Of a DNA stretch of 17,387 bases, positions 8,463-15,626 are shown piece by piece; within the stretch, counting starts at the first letter, position 1, and every line of letters begins with the position of its first letter. Source of the stretch: Bacillota bacterium (lineage in GTDB: Bacteria; Bacillota; Clostridia; Tissierellales; Peptoniphilaceae); the NCBI GenBank assembly GCA_023393715.1, contig JAEXCD010000027.1, positions 1-17,387 of the forward strand. Reading direction: 5' to 3'. Under the pieces are notes generated by a model, which saw only the letters and a program-made list of their open reading frames with translations, was not told the origin of the DNA and ran no database searches. A program made the position numbers and the translations under genes.

Positions 8463-9511
8463 TACTTCACCTCCGAATCGTTCGACTCGATCAACACGGT
8501 ATAACTCGTCTCTTTAGACGCAAGGCGATAACGCGCGCCAACCTCAATCTGACGTTCGGCGACGATCGGAGCCCCATCCATTTGAAACAGGTGCAGCCTG
8601 AGCAGCTTTGGCTTTTGCTCAAGCTGCGCGAGCAGGCGGGTGAGCTCATTTCGATAACCGTAAAGCTTGCGGAGCAATGCACCCTGGCCGCAATGCAGCA
8701 GCTCATCGAGCTGATAGTGCAGTTCGGACAGGTCGGGTACGGCAAAAACCGCGGCTTCCGTCGGCGTCGAGGCACGTCGGTCCGACGCATAATCGACGAG
8801 AGTGGTATCGACCTCGTGCCCGATGGCCGTGATGACCGGAATCGGGCATGCGGCAATCGCCCGCACGAGAAGCTCATCGTTAAACACGCCCAGATGTTCA
8901 TTTGCGCCGCCGCCCCGCGCAACAACGATGAGATCGGGGGCGGGCGCAAGCGCCTGCAGACGGCTCAGTGCCTCGCGCAGCTGCCCCGGAGCCTCTTCGC
9001 CCTGAACCGAAGAGTGTACCAGGATGAGCTCAAGATTCGGATACCGAAGTTCCAGTTCGTTGCGGAAGTCGTGTACGACCGCGCCCTGAAGCGAGGTAAT
9101 CAGGCCGATGCGCTTCGGCAGCGCAGGAAGAGGCTTTTTTCGCGCCGGATCAAATAATCCTTCCGCGGTCAGTCTTCTTTTTAACGCCTCAAATTGTATG
9201 AGCTCATCGCCCAGCCCCAGCGGCCGGATCTGCACTACATGAAGCTGATACCTTCCGCCGGCTTCATATACCGAGACGCGCCCCTGACACATCAACCGAT
9301 CTCCGTTTCGAACCGGAATAGCCGCGACGAGCGGGTCAAAGACCGCACAGTGCAGAATGGCCTCATCGTCTTTTAGGTCAAAGTAGGTATAGTGGCCTTG
9401 GCGCACGTTGATCGCCTCTCCCTCAACGGCGACCCGGCTGAGGATGCCGTCCATTTTGATAAGCTGAGCGAGATAGCGGGTCAATTCCCCTACGCCGAGC
9501 GGACGACTCAT
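8462..9511 (-). CDS. xseA: Exodeoxyribonuclease VII large subunit, short coiled coil
   Basis: XseA is the catalytic subunit of ExoVII, which degrades single-stranded DNA to oligonucleotides from both ends. The N-terminal OB fold (about 1-98) contains VAVEGEAINVRQGHYTYFDLKDD. The catalytic domain has ITSLQGAVVHDF (D148), ARGGGANEH (R199) and GHEVDTTLVDYASDRRASTPTEAA (H232, D235), matching the four residues reported essential in E. coli XseA. The usual GGGSxEDLW reads GGGANEHLG. At 349 residues it is roughly 100 shorter than E. coli XseA. The missing part is the long coiled coil and the LSPLxxLxRGY segment; a short final barrel strand set (about 312-343) remains. The clean TAATG junction with xseB argues against a sequencing frameshift. 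Confidence 0.93.
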   Translation of the reverse strand: MSRPLGVGELTRYLAQLIKMDGILSRVAVEGEAINVRQGHYTYFDLKDDEAILHCAVFDPLVAAIPVRNGDRLMCQGRVSVYEAGGRYQLHVVQIRPLGLGDELIQFEALKRRLTAEGLFDPARKKPLPALPKRIGLITSLQGAVVHDFRNELELRYPNLELILVHSSVQGEEAPGQLREALSRLQALAPAPDLIVVARGGGANEHLGVFNDELLVRAIAACPIPVITAIGHEVDTTLVDYASDRRASTPTEAAVFAVPDLSELHYQLDELLHCGQGALLRKLYGYRNELTRLLAQLEQKPKLLRLHLFQMDGAPIVAERQIEVGARYRLASKETSYTVLIESNDSEVK

Positions 9512-9927
9512 TTTTCACCGTCCGTTGCAACAGGCTCCGGCGTTTTCGAAATCGACGACAAAACGCCGTTAATGAACCGGTAGGAATCTTCATTGGAATA
9601 GCGCTTGGCCATCTCCACCGCTTCGTTGATGACGACGCTCACCGGTGCAGTCCGGGTGCAGCACATTTCATTGACGGCTACGCGAAGGATAGCCAGATCG
9701 ATGCGCATGAGGCGCTCAAAGCTCCAGCCGCTCAGGTGTCGCTTAATGGCCGCATCGATCGCTTCGCGATGCGTCATAATGGACTTCAGAGACAGCCGGA
9801 TATAGCCCGAAGTGTCTTCAATTTCATGATTGAACAGAAGCTGCTCCAGTGCTTCATCGCTCATCGCAGCCGCTTCCGTCTGATAGGCTAATTTGACGGC
9901 CCATTCCCGTTGTTCAGGGCGCTTCAT
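9508..9927 (-). CDS. nusB: Transcription antitermination factor NusB
   Basis: NusB, with NusE (ribosomal protein S10), binds boxA of rRNA transcripts and supports antitermination. The 139 residues are all-helical. Conserved parts are REWAVKLAYQTE at the start, RLMRIDLAILRVAVNEM in the middle and VVINEAVEMAKRYSNEDSYRFINGVLSSI at the end. GGAGG lies 5 bases before the ATG. The order efp-nusB-xseA is common in Bacillota, where an asp23 (yqhY) gene often stands between efp and nusB; it is missing here. The stop overlaps the xseA start as ATGA. Confidence 0.96.
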   Translation of the reverse strand: MKRPEQREWAVKLAYQTEAAAMSDEALEQLLFNHEIEDTSGYIRLSLKSIMTHREAIDAAIKRHLSGWSFERLMRIDLAILRVAVNEMCCTRTAPVSVVINEAVEMAKRYSNEDSYRFINGVLSSISKTPEPVATDGEK

Positions 9928-9939
9928 AACAGCCTCCGA

Positions 9940-10497
9940 TCAGACGCGCGAAAGATAATCGTTCGTTCGGGTATCAATCTTAATAACGTCGCCGATATTG
10001 ATAAACAGCGGTACGTTCACCGTCGCACCGGTTTCAACCGTCGCCGGCTTCGTTGCACCCGTCGCCGTATCGCCCTTAAAGCCCGGCTCGGTTTCCGTTA
10101 CTTCCAATTCCACAAAATTCGGCGCCTGCACGTCAAATGCCTTGCCCTTGAAGAAACGAATCATGGCGCTGTCGTTCTCGCGGATGTATTTCATTGCGTC
10201 TTCGACGATGGAATGATCCAGCGGCATCTGATCGTAGGTTTCCGGATCCATGAAGTAATACAGCTGCCCATCGCTGTATAAATATTGCATTTCTTTCGTA
10301 TCGATGCGCGCTTCCTGGAACTTATCGTTCGGGTTAAAAGTAACCTCCTTCGCGCCGCCGTTCATGACCGAACGAATCTTGGTGCGGACGAATGCCGCGC
10401 CCTTGCCCGGTTTGACGTGTTGAAAGTCGATAATCTGATAGACATCGTTGTCGTATTCGAATGTCGTTCCTTTTCTTAGATCGTTTGCTGAAATCAT
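9940..10497 (-). CDS. efp: Translation elongation factor P
   Basis: EF-P enters stalled ribosomes next to the E site and promotes peptide bonds at polyproline stretches. The protein has the standard 185 residues and three beta-barrel domains. HVKPGKGAAFVRTK carries K32, the tip lysine that is post-translationally modified in many bacteria. The C-terminal block ends with the PLFINIGDVIKIDTRTNDYLSRV-type signature. A longer reading frame begins at 10557, but ATG 10497 has AGGAGG 7 bases upstream and gives the family N-terminus MISANDLRKG. No epmA, ymfI or other modification enzyme is in the window. It is the first gene of the long unit, 12 bases before nusB. Confidence 0.98.
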   Translation of the reverse strand: MISANDLRKGTTFEYDNDVYQIIDFQHVKPGKGAAFVRTKIRSVMNGGAKEVTFNPNDKFQEARIDTKEMQYLYSDGQLYYFMDPETYDQMPLDHSIVEDAMKYIRENDSAMIRFFKGKAFDVQAPNFVELEVTETEPGFKGDTATGATKPATVETGATVNVPLFINIGDVIKIDTRTNDYLSRV

Positions 10498-10528
10498 TCT
10501 GTTTCCTCCTGATGTTTCGATTCGATTT

Positions 10529-10557
10529 ATTATATCAACTGAAATGATATAGAGCAA
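10529..10557 (-). promoter_or_regulatory. Sigma-A-type promoter of the efp-to-cmk unit
   Basis: A perfect TATAAT at 10534-10529 lies 17 bases downstream of TTGCTC (10557-10552). The spacing is ideal; the -35 matches TTG only. The predicted transcription start leaves a leader of about 25-30 bases containing AGGAGG before the efp ATG. The gap of about 140 bases between comM and efp is visibly more AT-rich than the genes. Phased TTATG repeats lie just upstream of the -35 box. Confidence 0.7.
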
Positions 10558-10604
10558 TTCAATTCATAATAATAGCATAAGATTTCATAATTTGGCTACA
10601 ATAA

Positions 10605-10631
10605 AATGAAAATTTTCGGCGGCTTTTCATT
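10605..10631 (-). terminator. Weak AT-rich hairpin after comM, possible terminator
   Basis: A perfect 8-base inverted repeat, AATGAAAA (10631-10624) and TTTTCATT (10612-10605), with an 11-base loop, lies a few bases after the comM stop and is followed by TTATTG. The stem has only one G-C pair and the T tract is broken, so termination may be weak or absent. Confidence 0.3.
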
Positions 10632-10636
10632 CGATT

Positions 10637-12175
10637 TTACTGAGTCGGCCAATACTTTTCCTGCGTGCGTCGATACTGAAATGCCTCAAACACTTGTTTT
10701 TCACCGATTTGAGCCGCTCCGTCCAAATCGGCGATCGTTCGTGCGACGAGCAGCGTTTTTCGGACGCCCCGTTCAAATAAATTTCCATGTTGGCGTAAAT
10801 ACGCAATCGCCTTCTCCGCGCCCGCAGACAGCGCTAAGGCATCGGCCGGAACATGATCCGGAATCCGGGCATTATAAAAAACGCCCCACTTGTTCATACG
10901 ATGCTCCTGCCGTTCCCGAGCTTCCATTACGCGGGAGAGCATATCGGGTGTTTCCGGGCGATTCTCCGCCTCCTTTCCTTCGCCCTCACGCAGCCCGTTC
11001 AACTCCCAGAACAAGTCGATCCGGTCTACAAAGGGATGGCTCAGCTTGGAACGGTATCGCCGGATTTCAGTCTCCGTGCAGCTGCAGTGCTTTAACGCAT
11101 TTCCGGCATTGCCGCAGGGGCAGGGATTGGCGCAGGCGATCAGCTGAAAGGCACAGGGAAACTCATCGAACCGTCCGCCCTTCGACAGCAGGACGGTTCC
11201 GTTTTCCATCGGCGTTCGCAGCAATTCGAGAAGGGACCTTGGAAATTCCAATAGCTCATCCAGAAAAAGGACGCCGTGATGCGCCAGAGTAATTTCTCCG
11301 GGCTGCAGCGGCCTCCCGCCGCCGATAAGGCCTGTTTTGGTCACAGTATAGTGCGGCATGCGAAAGGGCGGATCCGAAACAATTTGTTCCCCCTGAAGCA
11401 GGCCGCACGCGGAAGCAATCTGCGTGGCCTCCTGTCTCTCCTGCTTTGTCAGCGGCGGCAGGATTCCCGGGAGCCTTCGAATCGCCATTGTTTTGCCGAC
11501 GCCGGGCGGGCCGATGAGCAGCAGTGAATGCTTTCCGGCCGCCGCAATTTCGAGGATGCGCTTTAACGTCGCCTGCCCGCGGATATCGGCGTAATCCCCC
11601 GTGAAGGAGGGCTTTCGTTTCACTCCGTCCTGTTGTCCATTGCCATAGACGATTTTGATGGACTCGGCACCCCTCAGAAAGCGGAAAAGCTCCTGAACAT
11701 CGTGTACCGGAATCAGTTCGACGCCCTCGAGCAAACGACATTCGGTTACGTTTTCGGCAGGCAGGACAAAACGATGTATGCCGGCCTGCAGTAAGGCATT
11801 CGCCATGGCCAAGGACCCTCTCACACCCCGGATTTCCCCGTTTAGCGAAAGCGCGCCCCAAAACGCCGTATCGTTCAGACGCATCGGCGAAACCAGCCCC
11901 ATACAGCCCAGCAAAGCGACCAGAATCGGCAAGTCCCAGTAGGCGCCGCTTTTGTGTTGCTCGCCCGGCAGCAGGTTGACCACGATTCGCCCCAACGGCA
12001 TCGATAAAGACAGCGAAGACAGTGCCGCGCGAATCCGCTCCTTGGATTCCTGAATCGACGTGCCTGCTAATCCGACGATATGAAAAGCGGAAAACCCATT
12101 CAGGTTTTCCGCTTCTACATCGACGAGGCTTCCTGTTAATCCGTCCAAATGACAGGTTTGTACTTTCGAAAACAA
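10637..12175 (-). CDS. comM: ComM/YifB-family Mg-chelatase-like AAA+ ATPase
   Basis: A full-length 512-residue member of the YifB/ComM family. The N-terminal ChlI-like domain (about 1-170) carries GLAGTSIQESKERIRAAL. The AAA+ core has Walker A GPPGVGKT (222-229), Walker B VLFLDE (302-307), and the Cys-rich family signature CANPCPCGN around 348-356. A C-terminal Mg-chelatase helical domain follows. In gamma-proteobacteria ComM is a helicase that extends branch migration during natural transformation; in Bacillota the role is untested. The start is TTG, chosen because AGGAGG lies about 7 bases upstream and no in-frame ATG gives the family N-terminus. The family motif FRxPHHT reads FRMPHYT here. 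The gene lies 48 bases after rluD with no terminator between them, so it is probably cotranscribed. Confidence 0.95.
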   Translation of the reverse strand: MFSKVQTCHLDGLTGSLVDVEAENLNGFSAFHIVGLAGTSIQESKERIRAALSSLSLSMPLGRIVVNLLPGEQHKSGAYWDLPILVALLGCMGLVSPMRLNDTAFWGALSLNGEIRGVRGSLAMANALLQAGIHRFVLPAENVTECRLLEGVELIPVHDVQELFRFLRGAESIKIVYGNGQQDGVKRKPSFTGDYADIRGQATLKRILEIAAAGKHSLLLIGPPGVGKTMAIRRLPGILPPLTKQERQEATQIASACGLLQGEQIVSDPPFRMPHYTVTKTGLIGGGRPLQPGEITLAHHGVLFLDELLEFPRSLLELLRTPMENGTVLLSKGGRFDEFPCAFQLIACANPCPCGNAGNALKHCSCTETEIRRYRSKLSHPFVDRIDLFWELNGLREGEGKEAENRPETPDMLSRVMEARERQEHRMNKWGVFYNARIPDHVPADALALSAGAEKAIAYLRQHGNLFERGVRKTLLVARTIADLDGAAQIGEKQVFEAFQYRRTQEKYWPTQ

Positions 12176-12223
12176 AATACGCCTCCTCTTATTTTTTTGT
12201 ATGCTTCACATCATGTGCCTTGA

Positions 12224-13138
12224 TTAAAGGGTCAGCTGCAAACGGTTCAGCGCATCCTGAAACACCGCGTCAATCGGTGCGATGCATTCGATCACACAAT
12301 GGGTCTTTGGATGGACAAAACGGAGGGAGTGCGCGTGGAGCAGCTGATGGGCGACCCGAAACCATTGTTTATGAAATCCGTACAGGCGATCCCCGATGAC
12401 GGGATGCTTTACAAACGCCATGTGGACGCGTATTTGATGTGTTCGTCCTGTCTGAATACGGACATCCAGCAAGCTCGCCTTTTCATTATAAGACAGCGTT
12501 GTAAGAACACTTTTTGCTGGCCGCCCGTTGGCGCGAACGGCCATCTTTTTCCGGTCGGAATCGCTTCGTCCAATAGGCTGGTCGACGGGAAAGTGATCCA
12601 CGTCAAAAGCGCCCTCGCAAAGTGCATAATAGTGCTTTTCCACCTCGTGTGTCTGAAATTGTCTTTGGAGTGCAACGTGCGTTTCGTCATTTTTTGCAAC
12701 GATCAATGCGCCCGTCGTATCGGAATCGAGCCGATGTACGATGCCGGGACGCTCCGAACCGTTCACGGCGCTCAAAGCGTGCTCTCGCGCCAAAAGAGCG
12801 TTGACCAGCGTTCCGCTTCGAACGCTGGCCGTAGGATGAACAATCATCCCGGCCGGCTTATTGATCACGAGCAAATACTCGTCCTCATACAGCACGTCGA
12901 GCGGAACCCGTTCCGGTAAAATCGGCTGGAGATCAAAGGCGCGGTCATCGATAAAAATATGGTCTCCGCCTTTTACCTGTGTTTTCGCCTTCACGGGATG
13001 ACCGTTGACTAAAACCCTTTGCCCGGCAATGGCTTTTTGAACCTGGCTTCGCGATACATCCTCCAACAGCTCCGAAAGAACGCGGTCAATCCGCCCGCCT
13101 TCAAAGTCGTCGTCCCGTTCGGGGATAATCCAATTCAT
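12224..13138 (-). CDS. rluD: RluA/RluD-family 23S rRNA pseudouridine synthase
   Basis: A 304-residue protein with an N-terminal S4 RNA-binding domain (about residues 15-62, with RIDRVLSELLEDVSRSQVQKAI) and an RluA-type catalytic domain. The active-site motif is HRLDSDTTGALIVAKN with catalytic D138. The family usually has Lys or Arg where S139 stands. NKPAGMIVHP, GRTHQIRVHMAFVKHPVIGD and a final RLQL tail are typical. By homology it isomerises uridines of 23S rRNA, probably at the helix 69 sites modified by RluD; which sites cannot be read from sequence. It starts in an ATGA overlap with the ung stop. It is the ylyB-type neighbour of lspA. The family is certain and the exact specificity less so. 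Confidence 0.93.
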   Translation of the reverse strand: MNWIIPERDDDFEGGRIDRVLSELLEDVSRSQVQKAIAGQRVLVNGHPVKAKTQVKGGDHIFIDDRAFDLQPILPERVPLDVLYEDEYLLVINKPAGMIVHPTASVRSGTLVNALLAREHALSAVNGSERPGIVHRLDSDTTGALIVAKNDETHVALQRQFQTHEVEKHYYALCEGAFDVDHFPVDQPIGRSDSDRKKMAVRANGRPAKSVLTTLSYNEKASLLDVRIQTGRTHQIRVHMAFVKHPVIGDRLYGFHKQWFRVAHQLLHAHSLRFVHPKTHCVIECIAPIDAVFQDALNRLQLTL

Positions 13139-13830
13139 ACGCTCTCCCGCCCTGTATCATCTTCAATTTGCCAGTCAATTGGCGTCTGCCCGTGAGCGGA
13201 CAGGAATTGATTGATCTTCGAAAAGGGTCTTGAACCAAAGAAGCCGCGATGCGCCGACAACGGAGAGGGATGCGGTGCTTCGAGAATGAGGCTTTCCCGG
13301 TTTTGAATCAGACCGCGCTTGTTTTGCGCAAACCGTCCCCACAGGACAAAGCAGAGCGGTTTTTCGCGTTTGCCAAGTCGCCGGATAATCGTATCCGTTA
13401 AAACGGTCCAACCGATTTGCGCATGGGAGTTCGGCGCGTGCGCGCGCACCGTCAGGGAGCTGTTGAGCAACAGGATCCCCTGATCCGCCCACTTTGTCAA
13501 ATCTCCGTGCTTTGGGATGGCACAATCCAGATCAGCGGCCAGCTCCTTATAGATGTTGACCAATGAAGGAGGAATGTCGACTCCGCGGGCGACGGAAAAG
13601 CAAAGACCGTTCGCCTGATTGGGCCCATGGTAGGGATCCTGCCCCAGGATGACGACCTTGCAGTCCTGATACGAAACCTTCTGTAATGCGTAAAAGATGC
13701 GGTCGACGGGCGGATAAACCGTATATTGCCGGCACTCCGCAAGCAACAGCTTCCGCAGCTCCTGATAATATGGCTGCGACCACTGATCCGATAAAATCTC
13801 GTCCCAGTCATTGCCGATGTGAACGCTCAT
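13135..13830 (-). CDS. ung: Uracil-DNA glycosylase, family 1
   Basis: Ung excises uracil from DNA, starting base-excision repair of deaminated cytosine and misincorporated dUMP. The 231-residue length is standard. The water-activating loop GQDPYHG is at 63-69 with catalytic D65. The uracil-recognising Asn is N123 in LLLNSSLTV (the family usually has NTVLTV), and the minor-groove loop HPSPLSAHRG is at 187-196 with catalytic H187. GGAGGAGG lies 5 bases before the ATG, and the gene overlaps lspA and rluD by four bases at each side. Lying between lspA and rluD is unusual, because these two are directly adjacent in many Bacillota. Confidence 0.98.
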   Translation of the reverse strand: MSVHIGNDWDEILSDQWSQPYYQELRKLLLAECRQYTVYPPVDRIFYALQKVSYQDCKVVILGQDPYHGPNQANGLCFSVARGVDIPPSLVNIYKELAADLDCAIPKHGDLTKWADQGILLLNSSLTVRAHAPNSHAQIGWTVLTDTIIRRLGKREKPLCFVLWGRFAQNKRGLIQNRESLILEAPHPSPLSAHRGFFGSRPFSKINQFLSAHGQTPIDWQIEDDTGRESV

Positions 13831-14339
13831 GCCGCCTCCTCCTTTTTCCGGTCAAACCAGAGAAAATAAACAAACAACAACGCACAGCCAACGGTCACGC
13901 CGATATCCGCGACGTTGAAAACGGGAAATTCATAAAAAGAGACGATATCGACGCGGATAAAATCGACGACATAGCCCTGAAGCAGGCGGTCGATGAAATT
14001 CCCGAAGGCGCCGCCGATGATGAGCGCAACGCCCGTCGTCGTGATCGCTGACTGCAGCCCCTGACGAAAGAGAAAATAAATCAGCGCAGCGACGATCGCC
14101 AGAGTGAGGACGATAAAGAAAATGCGTTGATTCGTCAAAATGCCAAAAGCGGCGCCTCGATTTTCAATGTAATCGAATTGCAGAAAACGGCCAATGATTT
14201 CCTGCGGCGGACGGTCGCGAAGCGCCGTTACAGCCCAGACCTTTGTGAGCTGGTCTGCTGCAATGATAAAGAGCGCGCCAAGAATCGCCCCAATCAACCT
14301 CATGATCCGTTTTCTACTATACAATGTCGGTTCTCCCAT
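13827..14339 (-). CDS. lspA: Lipoprotein signal peptidase (signal peptidase II)
   Basis: LspA is a membrane aspartyl protease that removes the signal peptide of prolipoproteins after Lgt lipidates the lipobox cysteine. The protein has 170 residues from this start, with four hydrophobic segments. Conserved blocks are AADQLTKVWAV, YIENRGAAFGIL, GGAFGNFIDRL with catalytic D117, and VFNVADIGV with catalytic D145. The tail is charged. The start is uncertain. ATG 14339 has a weak GGAA site; the internal ATG 14303 (158 residues, beginning MRLIGAILG) fits family alignments better but has no clear ribosome binding site. The stop overlaps the ung start as ATGA. Confidence 0.95.
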   Translation of the reverse strand: MGEPTLYSRKRIMRLIGAILGALFIIAADQLTKVWAVTALRDRPPQEIIGRFLQFDYIENRGAAFGILTNQRIFFIVLTLAIVAALIYFLFRQGLQSAITTTGVALIIGGAFGNFIDRLLQGYVVDFIRVDIVSFYEFPVFNVADIGVTVGCALLFVYFLWFDRKKEEAA

Positions 14340-14344
14340 GTGGT
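14316..14344 (-). promoter_or_regulatory. Possible weak promoter before lspA
   Basis: After the sepF terminator, lspA needs its own promoter. The best match is TATAGT (14321-14316) with ACCACA (14344-14339) 17 bases upstream; the -35 matches only three of six consensus bases. If used, transcription would start only a few bases before the ATG at 14303 and after the ATG at 14339. It is a candidate only. Confidence 0.25.
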
Positions 14345-14360
14345 TCCATCTCTTCCCAAT

Positions 14361-14390
14361 AAAAAACGGGGATGCAGAAGCGTTCCCCGT
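14361..14390 (-). terminator. Rho-independent terminator after sepF
   Basis: On the minus strand the stem ACGGGGA (14390-14384) pairs perfectly with TCCCCGT (14372-14366) across an 11-base loop and runs straight into six T residues. It begins about ten bases after the sepF stop. It separates the gpsA-sepF unit from lspA. Confidence 0.88.
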
Positions 14391-14400
14391 TCGCGTTTAC

Positions 14401-14922
14401 TTACAACTGATAGATGCTCGACTGAGCCATCTTGTCAACAATATTTCCATCGACCTGAACGCCCTTTGGAACAATGACAAATATGTCCTTGGTCACTTTC
14501 TGGATGTTTCCGGATAAGGAATAAATGCCGCCGCTGACAAAGTCAAAGATCTGGCGCTTCTTTTCTACTTCCATCATCTCTAAATTCAGGACAACGGTCT
14601 TCCCGCTCATAATGTGATCCAGCACGCTGGGGCCGTCGTCGTAGCTCATCGGCTCCTGAATGACAATCTTCATCTTTGCGGAGGACATCGCCATGCTCAC
14701 CACATTCGAGCCCGTCGATGTGCTGCGTCTTGATGTGCTGTGCGACGATTCGGAATACGTTGTGCGCGTCGCCGATGGCTCGGTGTAGGATTCGTTATAG
14801 CTATCCTCTTCGCGGGTATTCTCCTCCTCCGGAGCGTCGTAGTAACCGTCGTCATCGTAATCGTCATCGTAATAATCCTTTTCGATGCCGATCATGTTCT
14901 TTACCTTATCCATGAATCCCAT
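14401..14922 (-). CDS. sepF: Cell division protein SepF
   Basis: SepF polymerises into rings that bundle and tether FtsZ to the membrane at the division septum. The protein has 173 residues. The N-terminal helix MGFMDKVKNMIGI is the membrane-binding amphipathic segment. It is followed by a Tyr/Asp-rich acidic stretch (residues 17-29) and a Ser/Thr-rich low-complexity linker to about residue 80. The folded SepF core at about 85-156 contains VVLNLEMMEVEKKRQIFDFVSG-type sequence, YSLSGNIQKV and a final FVIVPKGV strand. An ATG at 14940 overlaps the yggS stop. I prefer the ATG at 14922 because GAGGAGG sits 6 bases before it and it gives the family's usual N-terminus. A terminator follows directly, so sepF is the last gene of its unit. 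Confidence 0.95.
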   Translation of the reverse strand: MGFMDKVKNMIGIEKDYYDDDYDDDGYYDAPEEENTREEDSYNESYTEPSATRTTYSESSHSTSRRSTSTGSNVVSMAMSSAKMKIVIQEPMSYDDGPSVLDHIMSGKTVVLNLEMMEVEKKRQIFDFVSGGIYSLSGNIQKVTKDIFVIVPKGVQVDGNIVDKMAQSSIYQL

Positions 14923-14936
14923 ATCGTTCCTCCTCG

Positions 14937-15626
14937 TCATTGATAAATACGTTGGCCAAAAATTGCGGATCCGATGCGCACCATCGTCGACCCCTCTTCT
15001 AAAGCGACGCCAAAATCATTGGACATCCCCATAGATAAGATTTCCATGTTGGAATTATTATAACCGAGTTTCGCCGCTTTATCGAATAATTTTCTCATTT
15101 TCTGAAAAACCCAGCGTACCTCCTCCGGATTTTGGGCGGCCGGCGCCACCGTCATGAGTCCTCTGACCCGCACCCACGAGCAAGCCTCGACCGCCTCCAG
15201 AGTCGGAAGCAGCTCTTCCTCGGGCATTCCGCCCTTGCTCTCCTCCTGAGCTAAATTCATCTCCAGCAGACATCGGAATACAAAGTTTTCGCGTTCGCCG
15301 ATCCGCTCCATCTCCTGAAGAAGGGATTGCCGGTCTACCGACTGAACGAGCGATACGCGCCCGGGAAGCTGACGGATTTTGTTGGATTGAAGCCGGCCGA
15401 TCATGTGTACCTGCGCACCCTGAAAGGCTTGCTGCTTTCGAATCAGCTCCTGAACACGGTTTTCTCCGACGTGCGTAATTCCGTTGGCCAGAGCCTCCTG
15501 AATCAGGGGAACCTCCACCGTTTTGGTGACGGCAACCAGAGTGATATCCGAGGGAGCATGACCAAACACCGCCGCGCTTTTTTCAATTTTCTGTCGAATC
15601 AGGTCAATGTTTTTTCTCAGATCCAT
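14937..15626 (-). CDS. yggS: YggS/YlmE-family PLP-binding protein (PLP homeostasis)
   Basis: A 229-residue cytosolic protein of the PLPBP/YggS/Proline synthetase co-transcribed family, a TIM-barrel that binds pyridoxal 5'-phosphate and buffers vitamin B6 and amino-acid pools; no enzymatic reaction is established for the family. The PLP lysine is K35 in VAVTKTV. GENRVQELIRK, HMIGRLQSNK, RGLMTVAP, LSMGMSNDFGVALEEGSTMVRIGSAIFG are the family's conserved blocks. The length is normal. The start ATG shares one base with the upstream TGA stop (TGATG), so translation is probably coupled to the HlyD-like gene. Its position directly before sepF matches the ylmE-sepF order of the division cluster in many Bacillota. 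The function is confident at family level. Confidence 0.95.
   Translation of the reverse strand: MDLRKNIDLIRQKIEKSAAVFGHAPSDITLVAVTKTVEVPLIQEALANGITHVGENRVQELIRKQQAFQGAQVHMIGRLQSNKIRQLPGRVSLVQSVDRQSLLQEMERIGERENFVFRCLLEMNLAQEESKGGMPEEELLPTLEAVEACSWVRVRGLMTVAPAAQNPEEVRWVFQKMRKLFDKAAKLGYNNSNMEILSMGMSNDFGVALEEGSTMVRIGSAIFGQRIYQ

Noticed and set aside
7494..8504. Long open frame of 336 codons on the plus strand, opposite ispA and xseB
   Set aside because: It is fully antisense to two well-recognised genes, has low-complexity Arg/Pro-rich sequence and no family resemblance. It is a codon-bias shadow.
8462..9511. xseA as a frameshifted pseudogene because it is short
   Set aside because: All catalytic residues, the terminal barrel and clean overlaps with nusB and xseB are present, so a compact functional gene is more likely.
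10498..10557. Possible 20-residue N-terminal extension of EF-P
   Set aside because: The extension would cover the promoter and ribosome binding site, and the family N-terminus begins at 10497.
10563..10591. TTCATAAT repeats upstream of efp as ARG boxes for the ArgR in the window
   Set aside because: They are direct repeats, not the inverted TGAAT-ATTCA arrangement of ARG boxes; kept only as an unexplained phased repeat.
10606..11292. Plus-strand open frame of 228 codons opposite comM
   Set aside because: It overlaps the conserved comM AAA core in antisense and its product is Arg/Pro/Ser-rich without any known motif.
12207..12217. 11-base palindrome CACATCATGTG between rluD and comM as a terminator
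   Set aside because: Only one base separates the arms, so no hairpin forms, and no T tract follows on the minus strand.
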